64,000 nt of DNA from UBA4742 sp963785815 (lineage in GTDB: Bacteria > Actinomycetota > Acidimicrobiia > Acidimicrobiales > Acidimicrobilacustridaceae). The position numbers and the translations under genes are program-made. Shown in pieces: positions 44,408 to 53,338 of the stretch (positions within the stretch are counted from its first letter, which is position 1; each line of letters opens with the position of its first letter). The notes under the pieces were generated by a model. The model worked only from the letters and a program-made list of their open reading frames with translations. It was not told the origin of the DNA and did no database searches. The stretch is taken from the NCBI GenBank assembly GCA_963785815.1, contig CAWAWN010000002.1, forward strand, positions 1,426,001 through 1,490,000. Direction: 5' to 3'.

Positions 44408-45675
44408 GGTTGCTGATGACGGCGAAGTCGTTCGGCTACGGCTCGGTGTCGAAGCTCGCCACGATCGCGGCGGCTCGACCGGGGGACGAGCGTCACTTCG
44501 TCGGCAGCGGCATCGCCCTGGAGTTCGCGACCCGCAACCGTGATCACTTCTCGACCGTCGACGAGTGCGAGATCGAAGCGGGCTGGCCACTCGTGGCCTG
44601 GCTGCGCGGGCCGGACGCGCTGGTGTCGGTGCGCAACGCCGACGCCGTCTTCTGGGCGCGTCGGGCCGGGCTGCCGGCCCTGTTCGTCGACAGCCTCTTG
44701 TGGTTCTGGAAACCGCAGCGCGAGATCGAGGATCTCGTCGATCTGGCCAGGGCGCTCGACGCTCTGCCGGCCGAAGCGGCGTGGTCGAGCTTCTGCGCGC
44801 TGTCGGAACACGACCGCGCCGTGATGGGTCACGTCCTCGCCGACGCATCGCTGGCCCAGCGGTTCCCCGGTGTCGACGAGCGGGTCAATCGCCTTTCCAA
44901 CGCCGGGTGCACGGGGGTCCGGGCGTGCGGTCCGATCGTCGACTACGACATGATCCGCAGCTTGGCCGAGGACATGGTGGCGGCGAGCGCGCCCGCCGCC
45001 ACGGACTGGGACGTCGTCATCAACGTGTGCGGCTACGACAACTTCGTCCTTGACTCGAAGACGACTCCCGCCTACCTGCGGCTGCTCGAGCGCTGGACAT
45101 GTGACTACGTGCGCCGCCACTCGAACTGCCGCCGAGCGCTGATCTGCGGCGGGCCGTATCGCAGCGGCGGCGTCACCGAGGTCGGGAGCTCGGTCGTCGA
45201 GCTCGGCACCCTGACGCATGCCGACCTGCTCCGCGTGGCAGCGCGCGCGCCGCGGTACCTCTGCAGCCCCGGCCTCACCTCGTTCCACGAGCTGGTGGCG
45301 CTCGGCCGCGTCCCGCGCATGGGGCCTCCCCAGCACTCCTGCCACCTGGCGTCGATCCGAGCGCTGGAGGCGCAGGGCCTCGATCGGATCGGCCTCGACC
45401 TCAGCCCCATCGTCGGCGATGACGTGCCGGCCGACGACCTCGGCGGCACGATGGCCATCATCGATCAATCCAAGCAGGTGCTCGACGATCCTCGCGCCTA
45501 CCGAGCGGTCGCGGACCGGCTGGACACCTTGCTCGATCTGAGCGCGTCTGATGTGAACCAAGTCGATAGCACCGAGATGCATCGCCTGCACCAGATGCTG
45601 TCGGGCCCGGACGCTCAGGAGTCGATCTCCGCCGCGCTGTGCGCCGCGGCACCGGCCGGAAAGGGACTGGAGTGA
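44404..45675 (+). CDS. GT-B-like nucleotide-sugar transferase candidate
   Basis: The 423-aa protein has an N-terminal Rossmann-like start (LLMTAKSFGYGSVSKLATIA), a middle WDVVINVCGYDNF and a C-terminal CSPGLTSFHELVALGR and GPPQHSCHL, as in GT-B enzymes where the C-domain binds the sugar nucleotide. It reminds me of cytosylglucuronate-synthase-type glycosyltransferases of nucleoside antibiotics, but this is a weak resemblance. Starts ATGA, ends GTGA. Confidence 0.6.
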   Translation: MRLLMTAKSFGYGSVSKLATIAAARPGDERHFVGSGIALEFATRNRDHFSTVDECEIEAGWPLVAWLRGPDALVSVRNADAVFWARRAGLPALFVDSLLWFWKPQREIEDLVDLARALDALPAEAAWSSFCALSEHDRAVMGHVLADASLAQRFPGVDERVNRLSNAGCTGVRACGPIVDYDMIRSLAEDMVAASAPAATDWDVVINVCGYDNFVLDSKTTPAYLRLLERWTCDYVRRHSNCRRALICGGPYRSGGVTEVGSSVVELGTLTHADLLRVAARAPRYLCSPGLTSFHELVALGRVPRMGPPQHSCHLASIRALEAQGLDRIGLDLSPIVGDDVPADDLGGTMAIIDQSKQVLDDPRAYRAVADRLDTLLDLSASDVNQVDSTEMHRLHQMLSGPDAQESISAALCAAAPAGKGLE

Positions 45676-47213
45676 CCATGGACATGGATCGAAAGGAGGA
45701 CCCGGACTACGACGTGATCGTGGTCGGGGCCGGTCCGAGCGGGCTGTTCGCCGCTCTCGAGGCCCGCCGGGCCGGCCACACTGTGGCCCTGCTGGAGAAG
45801 GGGGGCGACATGCTCTCCAGCCTGTGTCCGAAGGTGCGCGTCGAGATGCGTTCCCGCACGCTTCGCGACGCCGAACGCTTCCGCTTGCAGTGCCCGAACT
45901 GCAACTGCCTGCAGGGGTTCGGTGGTGCGGCCTTCCACTTCGACACCACCCTCAGCTACGCCGAGCACCTGTCCCGATCGCGGATCGAGCGGGGCCACGA
46001 CGAAGCCCCGATCGTGAAGTACAGCGGTCTGGAGCGTGCCGTCGGCTCGTTCGAGCGCGCCGACGAGCTCCTCCGGGACGTGTTCGAGATCTTCCTCGAG
46101 TTCGGGCTTCCGCCCGGTCTCGACGACGAGCACAGCCCACTCCTCGCCGAGCAGGCCGCGCTCTTCACCAACGTCGACGTCTCGCCGTCGAAGCTCGTCA
46201 CCGTGCCGGTCGCGGTCGAGGTCATCGGCCGCATGTACGACCACCTCGTCGACTCGGGCGTGCAGATCCTCCTCGAGTCGCCGGTGACGACGATCGATCC
46301 CGGGACGACTCGCCGATGGACGGTGACCGGCTCCGTTGCGGGACGAGCAGCGCGCCTGCACGCCGACCACGTCGTGGTCGCGGCAGGCAAGTCGGCGCTC
46401 GCCTGGTTGCAGGCCCTCGTCGAGAAGCTGGACCTGGCCCACATGCCGGCGACGACTGCCGACGTCGGCGTTCGGCTGGAGAGCGCTCGCGAAGACCTCG
46501 CCCCACTCGTGACGGGGTGTCACAACCCGAGGCTGGCGTTCCTCAACGACCGAGGCGAATCGGTGCGGACGTTCTGCGTGACCCCGGGCGGTCGGGTGAT
46601 GTCGTACACGTTCGCCGGGGTTCCGGTGCTGGAAGGTCAGCACTTCTTCGGCTCGCCGACCTCGCGGAGCAACATCGGCATCGTCACGACGCTCCGGATG
46701 CCTCCCGGGGTCGACGGCACGGCTCGTGCCCTCGAGATCGGGCGTCGAGTGAGCGCCTACGGCCTTGGGCATCCCGTCGTGCAGCGGGTCGGACATCTCT
46801 TCGGGAGCTCGCCGGGGTTGCACGAGGCCCCGCGAGACCGCGGCTGGCGCACGACCAAGCTGTCGACGAGTCTCATCGACTACATGGAGGGCGACCTCCG
46901 CCAGTGCCTGCCGGCGGGGATCATCGACGACGTCGGGCGCATGGTCGAGCTGCTGAACACAGCCGTTCCCGGATGCGTGCAACCCAGCGCCACCATCGCG
47001 GCCCCGATCATCGAGCGCATCAGCCCGTCGTTGGAGCTGACGCGGGACCTGGAGAGCAGTGCCCCCGGCATCTTCTTCACGGGCGACTGCTCCTCCAAGC
47101 TCATCGGAATCACCTACGGGGCGGCCACTGGTCTGGCCGCGGCGCGTGCGATCGCACGCACGAGCGGAGGGGAGGCGAGATGCGCCACGCCATCATCGGC
47201 TGCGGTCAGGTAG
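45672..47213 (+). CDS. FAD-dependent oxidoreductase (BaiN/UPF-like flavoprotein)
   Basis: The 513-aa protein begins with DVIVVGAGPSGLFAALEARR (FAD motif, about residues 13-32) and has LQCPNCNCLQGFGGAAFHFD, a Cys-rich loop like the CPxC...GFGGAG motif of a family of uncharacterised dehydrogenases, and ends with a second FAD contact IFFTGDCSSKLIGITYGAATG. It probably reduces or oxidises an unsaturated intermediate. GTG 45672 (GTGA overlap) or ATG 45678. Overlaps the Gfo/Idh gene by 34 bases. Confidence 0.85.
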   Translation: MTMDMDRKEDPDYDVIVVGAGPSGLFAALEARRAGHTVALLEKGGDMLSSLCPKVRVEMRSRTLRDAERFRLQCPNCNCLQGFGGAAFHFDTTLSYAEHLSRSRIERGHDEAPIVKYSGLERAVGSFERADELLRDVFEIFLEFGLPPGLDDEHSPLLAEQAALFTNVDVSPSKLVTVPVAVEVIGRMYDHLVDSGVQILLESPVTTIDPGTTRRWTVTGSVAGRAARLHADHVVVAAGKSALAWLQALVEKLDLAHMPATTADVGVRLESAREDLAPLVTGCHNPRLAFLNDRGESVRTFCVTPGGRVMSYTFAGVPVLEGQHFFGSPTSRSNIGIVTTLRMPPGVDGTARALEIGRRVSAYGLGHPVVQRVGHLFGSSPGLHEAPRDRGWRTTKLSTSLIDYMEGDLRQCLPAGIIDDVGRMVELLNTAVPGCVQPSATIAAPIIERISPSLELTRDLESSAPGIFFTGDCSSKLIGITYGAATGLAAARAIARTSGGEARCATPSSAAVR

Positions 47214-48259
47214 CACCGAACCACGTCGACGCGTTCCGATGCGTCGAAGGCGTCGAGGTGGTCTCGGCATGCGACCGCGACCTGGGGCGCGCCGACTCGC
47301 TCGCGTCAGAACACGCGATCCCAGCCACCACCTGTGACCACCGTGATGTGCTCGAGGATCCGACGGTCGACTCCGTCTCGATCGCCGTGGACCACGCGGA
47401 ACATGCGGAGCTAACCGGCGCGGCTCTCCATGCGGGGAAGCACGTCCTGCTCGAGAAGCCGATCGCGCTCGACGTGGAGCAGGGTCGCGCCCTGTGCCGC
47501 GAGGCGGACGAGTCGGGTCTCGTGCTCGCCGTCGTCGCCCAGCACCGGTACGACCCGATCGTCCGTGAGCTCGGTGCGTGGATCACCGAAGGGCTTCTGG
47601 GGCGAGTCGTGATGGCGAGCACCCAGATCGAGTGCAGCCGCGACCGCCAATACTACGAGGCGAGCTACTGGCGCGGGACGTGGTCGGGAGAGGGCGGCTC
47701 GGTCCTCATCAACCAGGCCTACCACTGCGTCGACATCCTGACGGCGCTCTGCGGGCCGTTCTGCCACGCCACCTCAATGATGGCCACGCTTCGCGCCGGC
47801 GACGTCATCGACACCGAGGACACCTTCGCCGCCGCGCTCGAGAGCACGAGCGGCGCGCTGGTCACCGTCAGCGCCACAACGGCGGGCCATTCCTACTGGG
47901 ATGCACGGATCTCCGTGGTCGGCACGAACGGCTCGATCGCCGTCGCCCTGAACCACCCGGTACGGCTGATGAACTGGGAAGGATCACCGGTGCTCTGCGA
48001 CCGCGTCCAGGCGCTGCTGGAGGCGATCCGGTCCGAGGCGCCGACGGTCGCCGATCCATACGGCATCTCCCACCGCCGACAGGTGGTGGACTTCTGTCGC
48101 GCGGTCCGCACTCGACAGCCCCTCGTCGTACCACCCGGGGACTCCGTCGCCACCTTGGACACCGTCTGCATGCTCTACCGCGCTGCCGGGCGGGTCACCT
48201 CCGGCGGCTCGGACGACCGAGTGGACCACGATGGGATGCGAGCCGGGATCGGAGCATGA
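47180..48259 (+). CDS. Gfo/Idh/MocA-family oxidoreductase
   Basis: The 359-aa protein has the N-terminal Rossmann HAIIGCGQVAPNHV, the family EKP motif in LLEKPIALD (Lys catalytic, about residue 95) and a C-terminal alpha/beta domain with INQAYHCVD (catalytic His region). Members oxidise or reduce sugars and sugar-like compounds with NAD(P). Start ATG after GGGGAGG. Coupled by ATGA to the MDR gene; in several clusters a Gfo/Idh and an MDR act in turn. Confidence 0.9.
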   Translation: MRHAIIGCGQVAPNHVDAFRCVEGVEVVSACDRDLGRADSLASEHAIPATTCDHRDVLEDPTVDSVSIAVDHAEHAELTGAALHAGKHVLLEKPIALDVEQGRALCREADESGLVLAVVAQHRYDPIVRELGAWITEGLLGRVVMASTQIECSRDRQYYEASYWRGTWSGEGGSVLINQAYHCVDILTALCGPFCHATSMMATLRAGDVIDTEDTFAAALESTSGALVTVSATTAGHSYWDARISVVGTNGSIAVALNHPVRLMNWEGSPVLCDRVQALLEAIRSEAPTVADPYGISHRRQVVDFCRAVRTRQPLVVPPGDSVATLDTVCMLYRAAGRVTSGGSDDRVDHDGMRAGIGA

Positions 48260-49284
48260 TCGCCGGCACCAGCACGGCGGGTCCGACGATCGGTCGCCGT
48301 CGAGCGCGGGGCGTCGTCTCGAAGCGGCTCACGATGACCCGCGACCACGTCGAGGTCACGGAGGTTCGGGTGCCACGCGAGCTCGCCGACGGCGAGCTCC
48401 TCGTGCGCAACGCGTGCACCCTCATCAGCGCAGGGACCGAGCTGGCGATGTTTGACGGGGTGCACCCCGGTCTCGCCGTCGAGGGGCACTGGGCGAGGTA
48501 TCCCTGCTCGCCCGGGTACGCCGCGGTGGGCGAAGTCGTGGCCGTCGGTGGGACCGGCACCACGTCGGTCGGGCCGCGGATCGGCGACCGGGTGTTCCAT
48601 CCCAGCCCTCATGAGACGTGGTCCGTCGTCCCGGGCACGCGCGTCGTGCCCGTACCGGACGATCTCCCGAACGAGCGCGCCGTCTTCCTCAAGGTCATGT
48701 CGATCGCCCTCACCGCCGCTCGGCTGGCTCCGGTGCGGTTCGGTGAGCGCGCCGCGGTGTTCGGGTTGGGTGTGATCGGCAACCTGGCGGCGCAGCTCTT
48801 GCTCACCGCCGGCGCCGGCGAGGTGCTCGCCTTCGACCGTTCCCCACGCCGCCGGGCGATCGCCGACGGGTGTCGGATCGGGCCCGTGCACGATCCCCGG
48901 GAGACCGATCTGGTAGCCGCCGGTGGGGCCGAGCTGGTCGTCGACGCGATCGCCTCCGATGCCAGCATCCAGGCTGCTCTGCGGGGCGCAAGGGACGGCG
49001 GACGCGTCGTCCTGCTCGGCAGCCCCCGGCGTCCGGTCACGATCGAGGCCTACTTCGATCTGCACGTTCGCGGGCTCTCGCTCATCGGCGCGCACGAGTC
49101 TCGGATCGACCACCAGCACCGACGTGCGGATGTACCGTTCGCGCTCGAGTCGCTCCGAACCGAGCGCATCGTGGTGGACCCCCTGGTCACGCACCGCATC
49201 CCCCTCACCGAGGCGCGGGCGGCGTACGAGGGGCTTCGCGACGACCGGAACACCTTCGTCGGAGTCGTGCTCGACTGCGCGTAG
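48256..49284 (+). CDS. MDR-family (zinc-type alcohol dehydrogenase-like) oxidoreductase
   Basis: The 342-aa protein has the GroES-like N-domain (LVRNACTLISAGTELAMFDG), the CSPGYAAVGEVVAVG segment and the Rossmann motif AVFGLGVIGNLAAQLLL. The usual catalytic-zinc ligands C-x-H are not kept (sequence SAGTELAMF), like the bacteriochlorophyllide/threonine-type MDRs that often follow Gfo/Idh genes. Last gene of the 13-gene run; an operator copy lies 26 bases after its stop. Confidence 0.85.
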   Translation: MIAGTSTAGPTIGRRRARGVVSKRLTMTRDHVEVTEVRVPRELADGELLVRNACTLISAGTELAMFDGVHPGLAVEGHWARYPCSPGYAAVGEVVAVGGTGTTSVGPRIGDRVFHPSPHETWSVVPGTRVVPVPDDLPNERAVFLKVMSIALTAARLAPVRFGERAAVFGLGVIGNLAAQLLLTAGAGEVLAFDRSPRRRAIADGCRIGPVHDPRETDLVAAGGAELVVDAIASDASIQAALRGARDGGRVVLLGSPRRPVTIEAYFDLHVRGLSLIGAHESRIDHQHRRADVPFALESLRTERIVVDPLVTHRIPLTEARAAYEGLRDDRNTFVGVVLDCA

Positions 49285-49310
49285 GACCTTTCGCCGGGAT
49301 CCGCGCCACC

Positions 49311-49328
49311 CGACAAGAACCCTTGTCG
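49311..49328. promoter_or_regulatory. Island operator, copy c (CGACAAG-AACC-CTTGTCG)
   Basis: The same 7-nt arms as the other copies but with a 4-base instead of a 2-base spacer. It lies in the 164-base gap between the MDR gene and the unknown 219-aa gene, about 120 bases before the latter, and would control the 219-aa gene and the ABC exporter. The longer spacer would turn the half-sites against each other, so it could be a weaker or differently bound site. Confidence 0.65.
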
Positions 49329-49448
49329 ATGTCTCGAGCACTCCCTTGCCTTGGCATAGCCATGGAGAGAACATGAAGAGAGGGGGGGCGGAGCGGCGTC
49401 GCCAGGCGAGTGCGATTCCGCGTCACGGCGAGATCAGGAGGCAGCTTC

Positions 49449-50108
49449 ATGCTCGAAGCTTCGACGATTTGCGAACCGGATTTGCATAGCTCGGGTCATG
49501 CGGGGTGCCCTCCTGCAGTCGAGGAGAACGACCAGGTGCCGGCGGCCGGCGCCGAGACGGCCGAGCTGGTGGACCAGCTCGCGATCGCGCTCCGAGACGC
49601 GGTCCCGCTGACCAAGCAGCTCGAGGACGCCACCTCGACCGTTCGGACCACCTACCGCGACGTGGCCGAGATCGTCGTTGCGCTGCGGCACCAGTTCGCG
49701 GGGCCAGCGGGTGAGACCCACGATCTTCGGGGCCGGTCCCGCGACTACCGGATCGCGGTTCGCGCCGCCTACGAGTCGGCGGGCGTCGATCCGAACACCC
49801 GCGTCGCCCGCCGGATCACGGTCGGGGTCGCGTATTGGGTGCGGAACCTCCTCCTCGAGCAGTACTCGGAGGAGGAGCTCCTGAAGATGGGCGTCATCGC
49901 TCGGTCGGCCCGTCACAGCTGGAGGATGTCGGACACGGTGACGACCGGTCCCGACGACGTGATGTCGATCGCGCTCGGCATGCTCAACGAGCTCGCGGCC
50001 GATACCCACTTCGTGCCCTGCCCCGAGGCGTTCACGTCGCTGATGCGCGCCGCGGCGCTCCTGAAGCACCGCATCGAGGACGACGACCGCGTCGCCATCG
50101 TCGCCTGA
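49449..50108 (+). CDS. Unknown helical protein, possible regulator of the island
   Basis: From ATG 49449 (AGGAGG eight bases upstream) the 219-aa protein is helical with a coiled-coil-like first part (TAELVDQLAIALRDAV to about residue 70) and a basic middle (TRVARRITVGVAYWVRNLLLEQ). No membrane segment. I do not recognise the family and no helix-turn-helix is certain. It directly precedes the ABC exporter by one base and follows an operator copy, the position of an autoregulated regulator or an exporter accessory protein. Confidence 0.65.
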   Translation: MLEASTICEPDLHSSGHAGCPPAVEENDQVPAAGAETAELVDQLAIALRDAVPLTKQLEDATSTVRTTYRDVAEIVVALRHQFAGPAGETHDLRGRSRDYRIAVRAAYESAGVDPNTRVARRITVGVAYWVRNLLLEQYSEEELLKMGVIARSARHSWRMSDTVTTGPDDVMSIALGMLNELAADTHFVPCPEAFTSLMRAAALLKHRIEDDDRVAIVA

Positions 50109-50109
50109 G

Positions 50110-51093
50110 ATGCTCCGAGTGGAAGGTGTCACCAAGCGCTACGGCGAGGTGATCGCCCTCGACCACGTCGACCTCGAGATCGAACGCGGCGAGGTCTGCG
50201 GGCTGCTCGGTCCGAACGGCGCCGGCAAGTCGACACTCGTGTCGATCATCGCCGGGCTGAAGCGACCCGACGCCGGCCGCGTCGAGGTGGACGGCATCGA
50301 CGTCGTCCGCTCGCCGAGCGCGGCGCGCCGCCGCGTCGGCATCGCGCCGCAGGAGCCGGGGGTCTACGCAACCACGACGGTGCGCGACAACCTGCGCTTC
50401 TTCGGCGAGCTCGCCGACCTGCGAGGCTCGCGGGCGAGAGGTCGAATCGAGTCGATCGCCGACCAGCTGGCCTTGACGGACCTGCTCGACCGGAAGGGGC
50501 GCGAGCTGTCAGGAGGCGAACGTCGACGGCTCCACACCGCGATGGCGATGCTCCACCGCCCGCCGGTCCTTCTCCTGGATGAGCCGACTGCGGGCGTCGA
50601 CGTCGCGACCCGGGCACAGCTGCTGGAGGCAGTCAAGGCCATCGCCGCCGAGGGCACGGCCGTCTGCTATTCGACGCACTACCTCCACGAGGTCGAGGTG
50701 CTCGACGCGTCGGTGGCGATCATCGATGGCGGTCGGATGATCGCGCGGGGCGCGGCGCGCGATTTGGTCGCCGCCCACGCGACCTGCGTCCTGGATCTCA
50801 CCTTCGATGGGTCCGCTCCTGCCATCGACGTCGGCTTGCCGGTCGAGACGAGCGGTTCGTCGCTCCGATTGCGGACCGACGGAAGCGCAACGGTCCTGCC
50901 GACGGTCATCGCAGCTCTGGGAGCCGATGGGGACCGGTTGACCGGGGTGGAGATCCTGCGGCCCAACCTCGAGAGCGTGTTCCTCACGCTGACCGGTCGT
51001 CGGTTCGAGGAGACGGAAACCGATGGGCGCGACCGAGACCGTCACGCCGAGAGCCGTGGCGTGACGGGACCCGACCTGGCCGAAGTGGTGTGA
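50110..51093 (+). CDS. ABC-2-type transporter ATP-binding protein
   Basis: The 327-aa protein has Walker A GPNGAGKST (residues 33-41), Q-loop APQEPGVY, signature LSGGERRR, Walker B LLLDEPTAG and the H-loop STHYLHE. The C-terminal extension of about 100 residues is typical of drug-exporter (DrrA-like) ATPases. Together with the permease it should export the island's product or give self-resistance (inference). ATG start; the TGA overlaps the permease ATG (TGATG). Confidence 0.95.
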   Translation: MLRVEGVTKRYGEVIALDHVDLEIERGEVCGLLGPNGAGKSTLVSIIAGLKRPDAGRVEVDGIDVVRSPSAARRRVGIAPQEPGVYATTTVRDNLRFFGELADLRGSRARGRIESIADQLALTDLLDRKGRELSGGERRRLHTAMAMLHRPPVLLLDEPTAGVDVATRAQLLEAVKAIAAEGTAVCYSTHYLHEVEVLDASVAIIDGGRMIARGAARDLVAAHATCVLDLTFDGSAPAIDVGLPVETSGSSLRLRTDGSATVLPTVIAALGADGDRLTGVEILRPNLESVFLTLTGRRFEETETDGRDRDRHAESRGVTGPDLAEVV

Positions 51094-51827
51094 TGTCGTT
51101 GCGACGGATCGCCGCCATCGCCCGCAACGACCTGCGTCTCCTTCGCAGCGATCCCGGGTTCCTGATCGTGCTGACCTTGATGCCGCTCGTCGTGATGGCG
51201 TTCATCAAGCCGGTGTTCGATGCCGGCCAGGTCGTTCCCGGCATGGCGGTGATGTTCTCGATGTTCCTCGTGGGCAACCTCGGGTTTTCGGTGTTTCGGG
51301 AGCACGGGTGGAACACCTGGGAACGGCTTCGAGCGAGTTGGGCGAGTCCGGGTGAGATCCTGGTCGGCAAGTCGGTCACGCCGCTCATGTGTCTGGTGCT
51401 GCAGCTGACCATCCTCTTCGGCGTCGGCGGAGTCCTGTTCGGCCTCCACGTACGCGGCTCGTTCATGGCGCTCGCCCTCGTCGCCCTTTCCTACGCGATC
51501 TGCCTGCTCGCTCTCGGAAGCGTCCTGCTCGCGCTCTGTCGTACGCTCATGCAGTTGAACGGCCTGACCAACCTCGGTGCCATGGTTCTCGCTGGTCTGG
51601 CGGGCGCCCTCACTCCGTTCGCGCTCCTCCCGGTCTGGGCTCGCGCCATCGCGCCAGCAACCCCGGGCTACTGGGCCATGCGGGGCTTCCGCGAGGTGAT
51701 CACCGGAGGCGCGGGTCTCCGCGCCGTCATGGTCCCGTGCTCGGCGCTCCTGGGCGCCGCAGTCGTGCTCGGTTCGTTCGCGCTGTGGCGGTTCCGCTTC
51801 GACGAGACCAAACTTGGTTGGGCCTGA
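51093..51827 (+). CDS. ABC-2-type transporter permease
   Basis: The 244-aa protein has six hydrophobic segments (about 22-42, 48-68, 97-117, 130-155, 162-182, 220-238) and the ABC-2 pattern with PGYWAMRGFREVI before the last helix. It pairs with the ATPase encoded just upstream. ATG 51093 shares its A with the ATPase stop; a GTG one codon upstream is also possible. Confidence 0.92.
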   Translation: MSLRRIAAIARNDLRLLRSDPGFLIVLTLMPLVVMAFIKPVFDAGQVVPGMAVMFSMFLVGNLGFSVFREHGWNTWERLRASWASPGEILVGKSVTPLMCLVLQLTILFGVGGVLFGLHVRGSFMALALVALSYAICLLALGSVLLALCRTLMQLNGLTNLGAMVLAGLAGALTPFALLPVWARAIAPATPGYWAMRGFREVITGGAGLRAVMVPCSALLGAAVVLGSFALWRFRFDETKLGWA

Positions 51828-51863
51828 CCCGCCACCACCATCTAGCCTTCGACCAGTCGCGAT

Positions 51864-51990
51864 GACAGGGAGTGGACGCCCCTCGAGCGCTGAAGATGAA
51901 CGAGGCCACTGTGCTTTCGGTGGTGAAGTGCGGTGGCACCGCGAGCTCCCGTCGCCCGCACAAACGGGATCGACCCCACGGAGGTCAGGG
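51864..51990 (+). promoter_or_regulatory. T-box riboswitch (translational type) in the AspRS leader
   Basis: The leader contains GGTGGCACCGCG (51932-51943), an exact T-box core, followed by AGCTCCCGTC, the usual trailer. Before it a stem III candidate CCAC/GTGG (51906-51909 and 51920-51923) and a short stem I-like element CCTCG/CGAGG (51881-51885 and 51901-51905 region) can be drawn. After it GACC (51972-51975) can pair with GGTC (51983-51986) and hide the Shine-Dalgarno GGAGG, as in actinobacterial translation-level T-boxes. The specifier codon is uncertain. Confidence 0.78.
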
Positions 51991-53286
51991 ATGGGACGAA
52001 CGTTCGCGAACGAACTGCCAGCGAAGGTCGGCGAGCGGGTCCGCATGCTCGGCTGGCTGCATCACCAGCGGCAGCTGGCGCATGTCGCCTTCGTTCTGCT
52101 GCGGGATCGCAGCGGCATCGCCCAGGTCGTCGTCGTCGACGCGGCGGCTCGTGAGGCGGTGGCGGAGCTGATGGCCGAGACGGTCATCGAGGTCGAGGGC
52201 GTGGTCATCGCCAATGACAGCGCGCCGAACGGTGTGGAGGTCGGCGAGCCGACGATCAGCGTCGTGAGCGCTGCTGTGGTCACTCCACCGTTTGAGCTTC
52301 GACGACCGACCATCAACGCACAGCTCCCCACGCTGCTCGACCACGCAGCCGTGTCCCTGCGCCATCCGGCCCGTCGAGCTATCGCTCGGTTGGCTGCGAT
52401 CTCCGCCCACGGCTTCCGCTCCACCCTTGACGATCTCGGGTTCACCGAGGTGTTCACTCCGAAGGTCGTCGCTGCGGCCACCGAGAGCGGTGCAAACGTG
52501 TTCCCGATCGATTGGTTCGGACGGCGCGCGTACCTCGCGCAGAGCCCGCAGTTCTACAAGCAGATGATGGTCGGCGTCTTCGAGCGCGTCTACGAAGTCG
52601 GGCCCGTCTTCCGGGCCGAGCCGCACGACACCGTGCGCCACCTGGCCGAATACGTCTCGTTGGACGCCGAGCTGGGCTTCATCCGCGACCATCACGACGT
52701 CATGGGCGTCCTACGGGACGTGATCGCCGGCATGATGGGAGCGCTCCACGACGGGGCCACGGCCGAGGTCGAGCAGCTCGGTTTGGAGTTCCCGGCCGTG
52801 CCATCGGAGATCCCGGTGGTCGACTTCCGCGAGGCGCAGCGGATGATCGAGGCTGACACCGGACGCCCGACCGTCGGCGAGCCCGACCTGGCGCCTGCCG
52901 ACGAGCGGTGGCTCGGCGAGTGGGCCTCGGCCGAGCACGGCTCGGAGTTCTTGTACGTCAGCGGCTACCCCATGGTGAAGCGCCCGTTCTACACGCATCC
53001 CGATCCCGCCGACCCCGAGGTGTCCAACAGCTTCGACCTGATCTTCCGGGGGCTCGAGCTCGTCACCGGCGGGCAGCGCCTGCACCGCTACGAGGACTAC
53101 CTGCAGGTTCTCGACGGCCAGGAGGTCGGCGTCTTCGAGGGGTACCTAGAGGCGTTCCGCCACGGCATGCCGCCCCACGGCGGGTTCGCGATCGGACTGG
53201 AACGTTGGGTCGCGCGGCTCACGGACGCCGCCAACGTCAGGGAGGTGACGCTGTTCCCGCGTGACATACACCGCCTGACCCCGTAG
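51991..53286 (+). CDS. aspS: Archaeal-type, probably non-discriminating aspartyl-tRNA synthetase
   Basis: The 431-aa class IIb synthetase has an N-terminal OB-fold anticodon domain (MLGWLHHQRQL, FVLLRDRSG), motif 2 FRAEPHDTVRHL and motif 3 GFAIGLERWV. Its length is that of archaeal-type AspRS, not the 590-aa bacterial type with a GAD domain. His in GWLHH (Trp in discriminating enzymes) and Pro in SAPNG are the residues linked to charging of both tRNA-Asp and tRNA-Asn. ATG 51991 with GGAGG; controlled by a T-box. As an extra copy inside the island it may be a resistant variant or supply Asp-tRNA (inference). Confidence 0.92.
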   Translation: MGRTFANELPAKVGERVRMLGWLHHQRQLAHVAFVLLRDRSGIAQVVVVDAAAREAVAELMAETVIEVEGVVIANDSAPNGVEVGEPTISVVSAAVVTPPFELRRPTINAQLPTLLDHAAVSLRHPARRAIARLAAISAHGFRSTLDDLGFTEVFTPKVVAAATESGANVFPIDWFGRRAYLAQSPQFYKQMMVGVFERVYEVGPVFRAEPHDTVRHLAEYVSLDAELGFIRDHHDVMGVLRDVIAGMMGALHDGATAEVEQLGLEFPAVPSEIPVVDFREAQRMIEADTGRPTVGEPDLAPADERWLGEWASAEHGSEFLYVSGYPMVKRPFYTHPDPADPEVSNSFDLIFRGLELVTGGQRLHRYEDYLQVLDGQEVGVFEGYLEAFRHGMPPHGGFAIGLERWVARLTDAANVREVTLFPRDIHRLTP

Positions 53287-53338
53287 CCCCGTCCACGTCG
53301 AGATCGACACAGGCCCCGGTGGGCCGGGTGCTGGGCGG

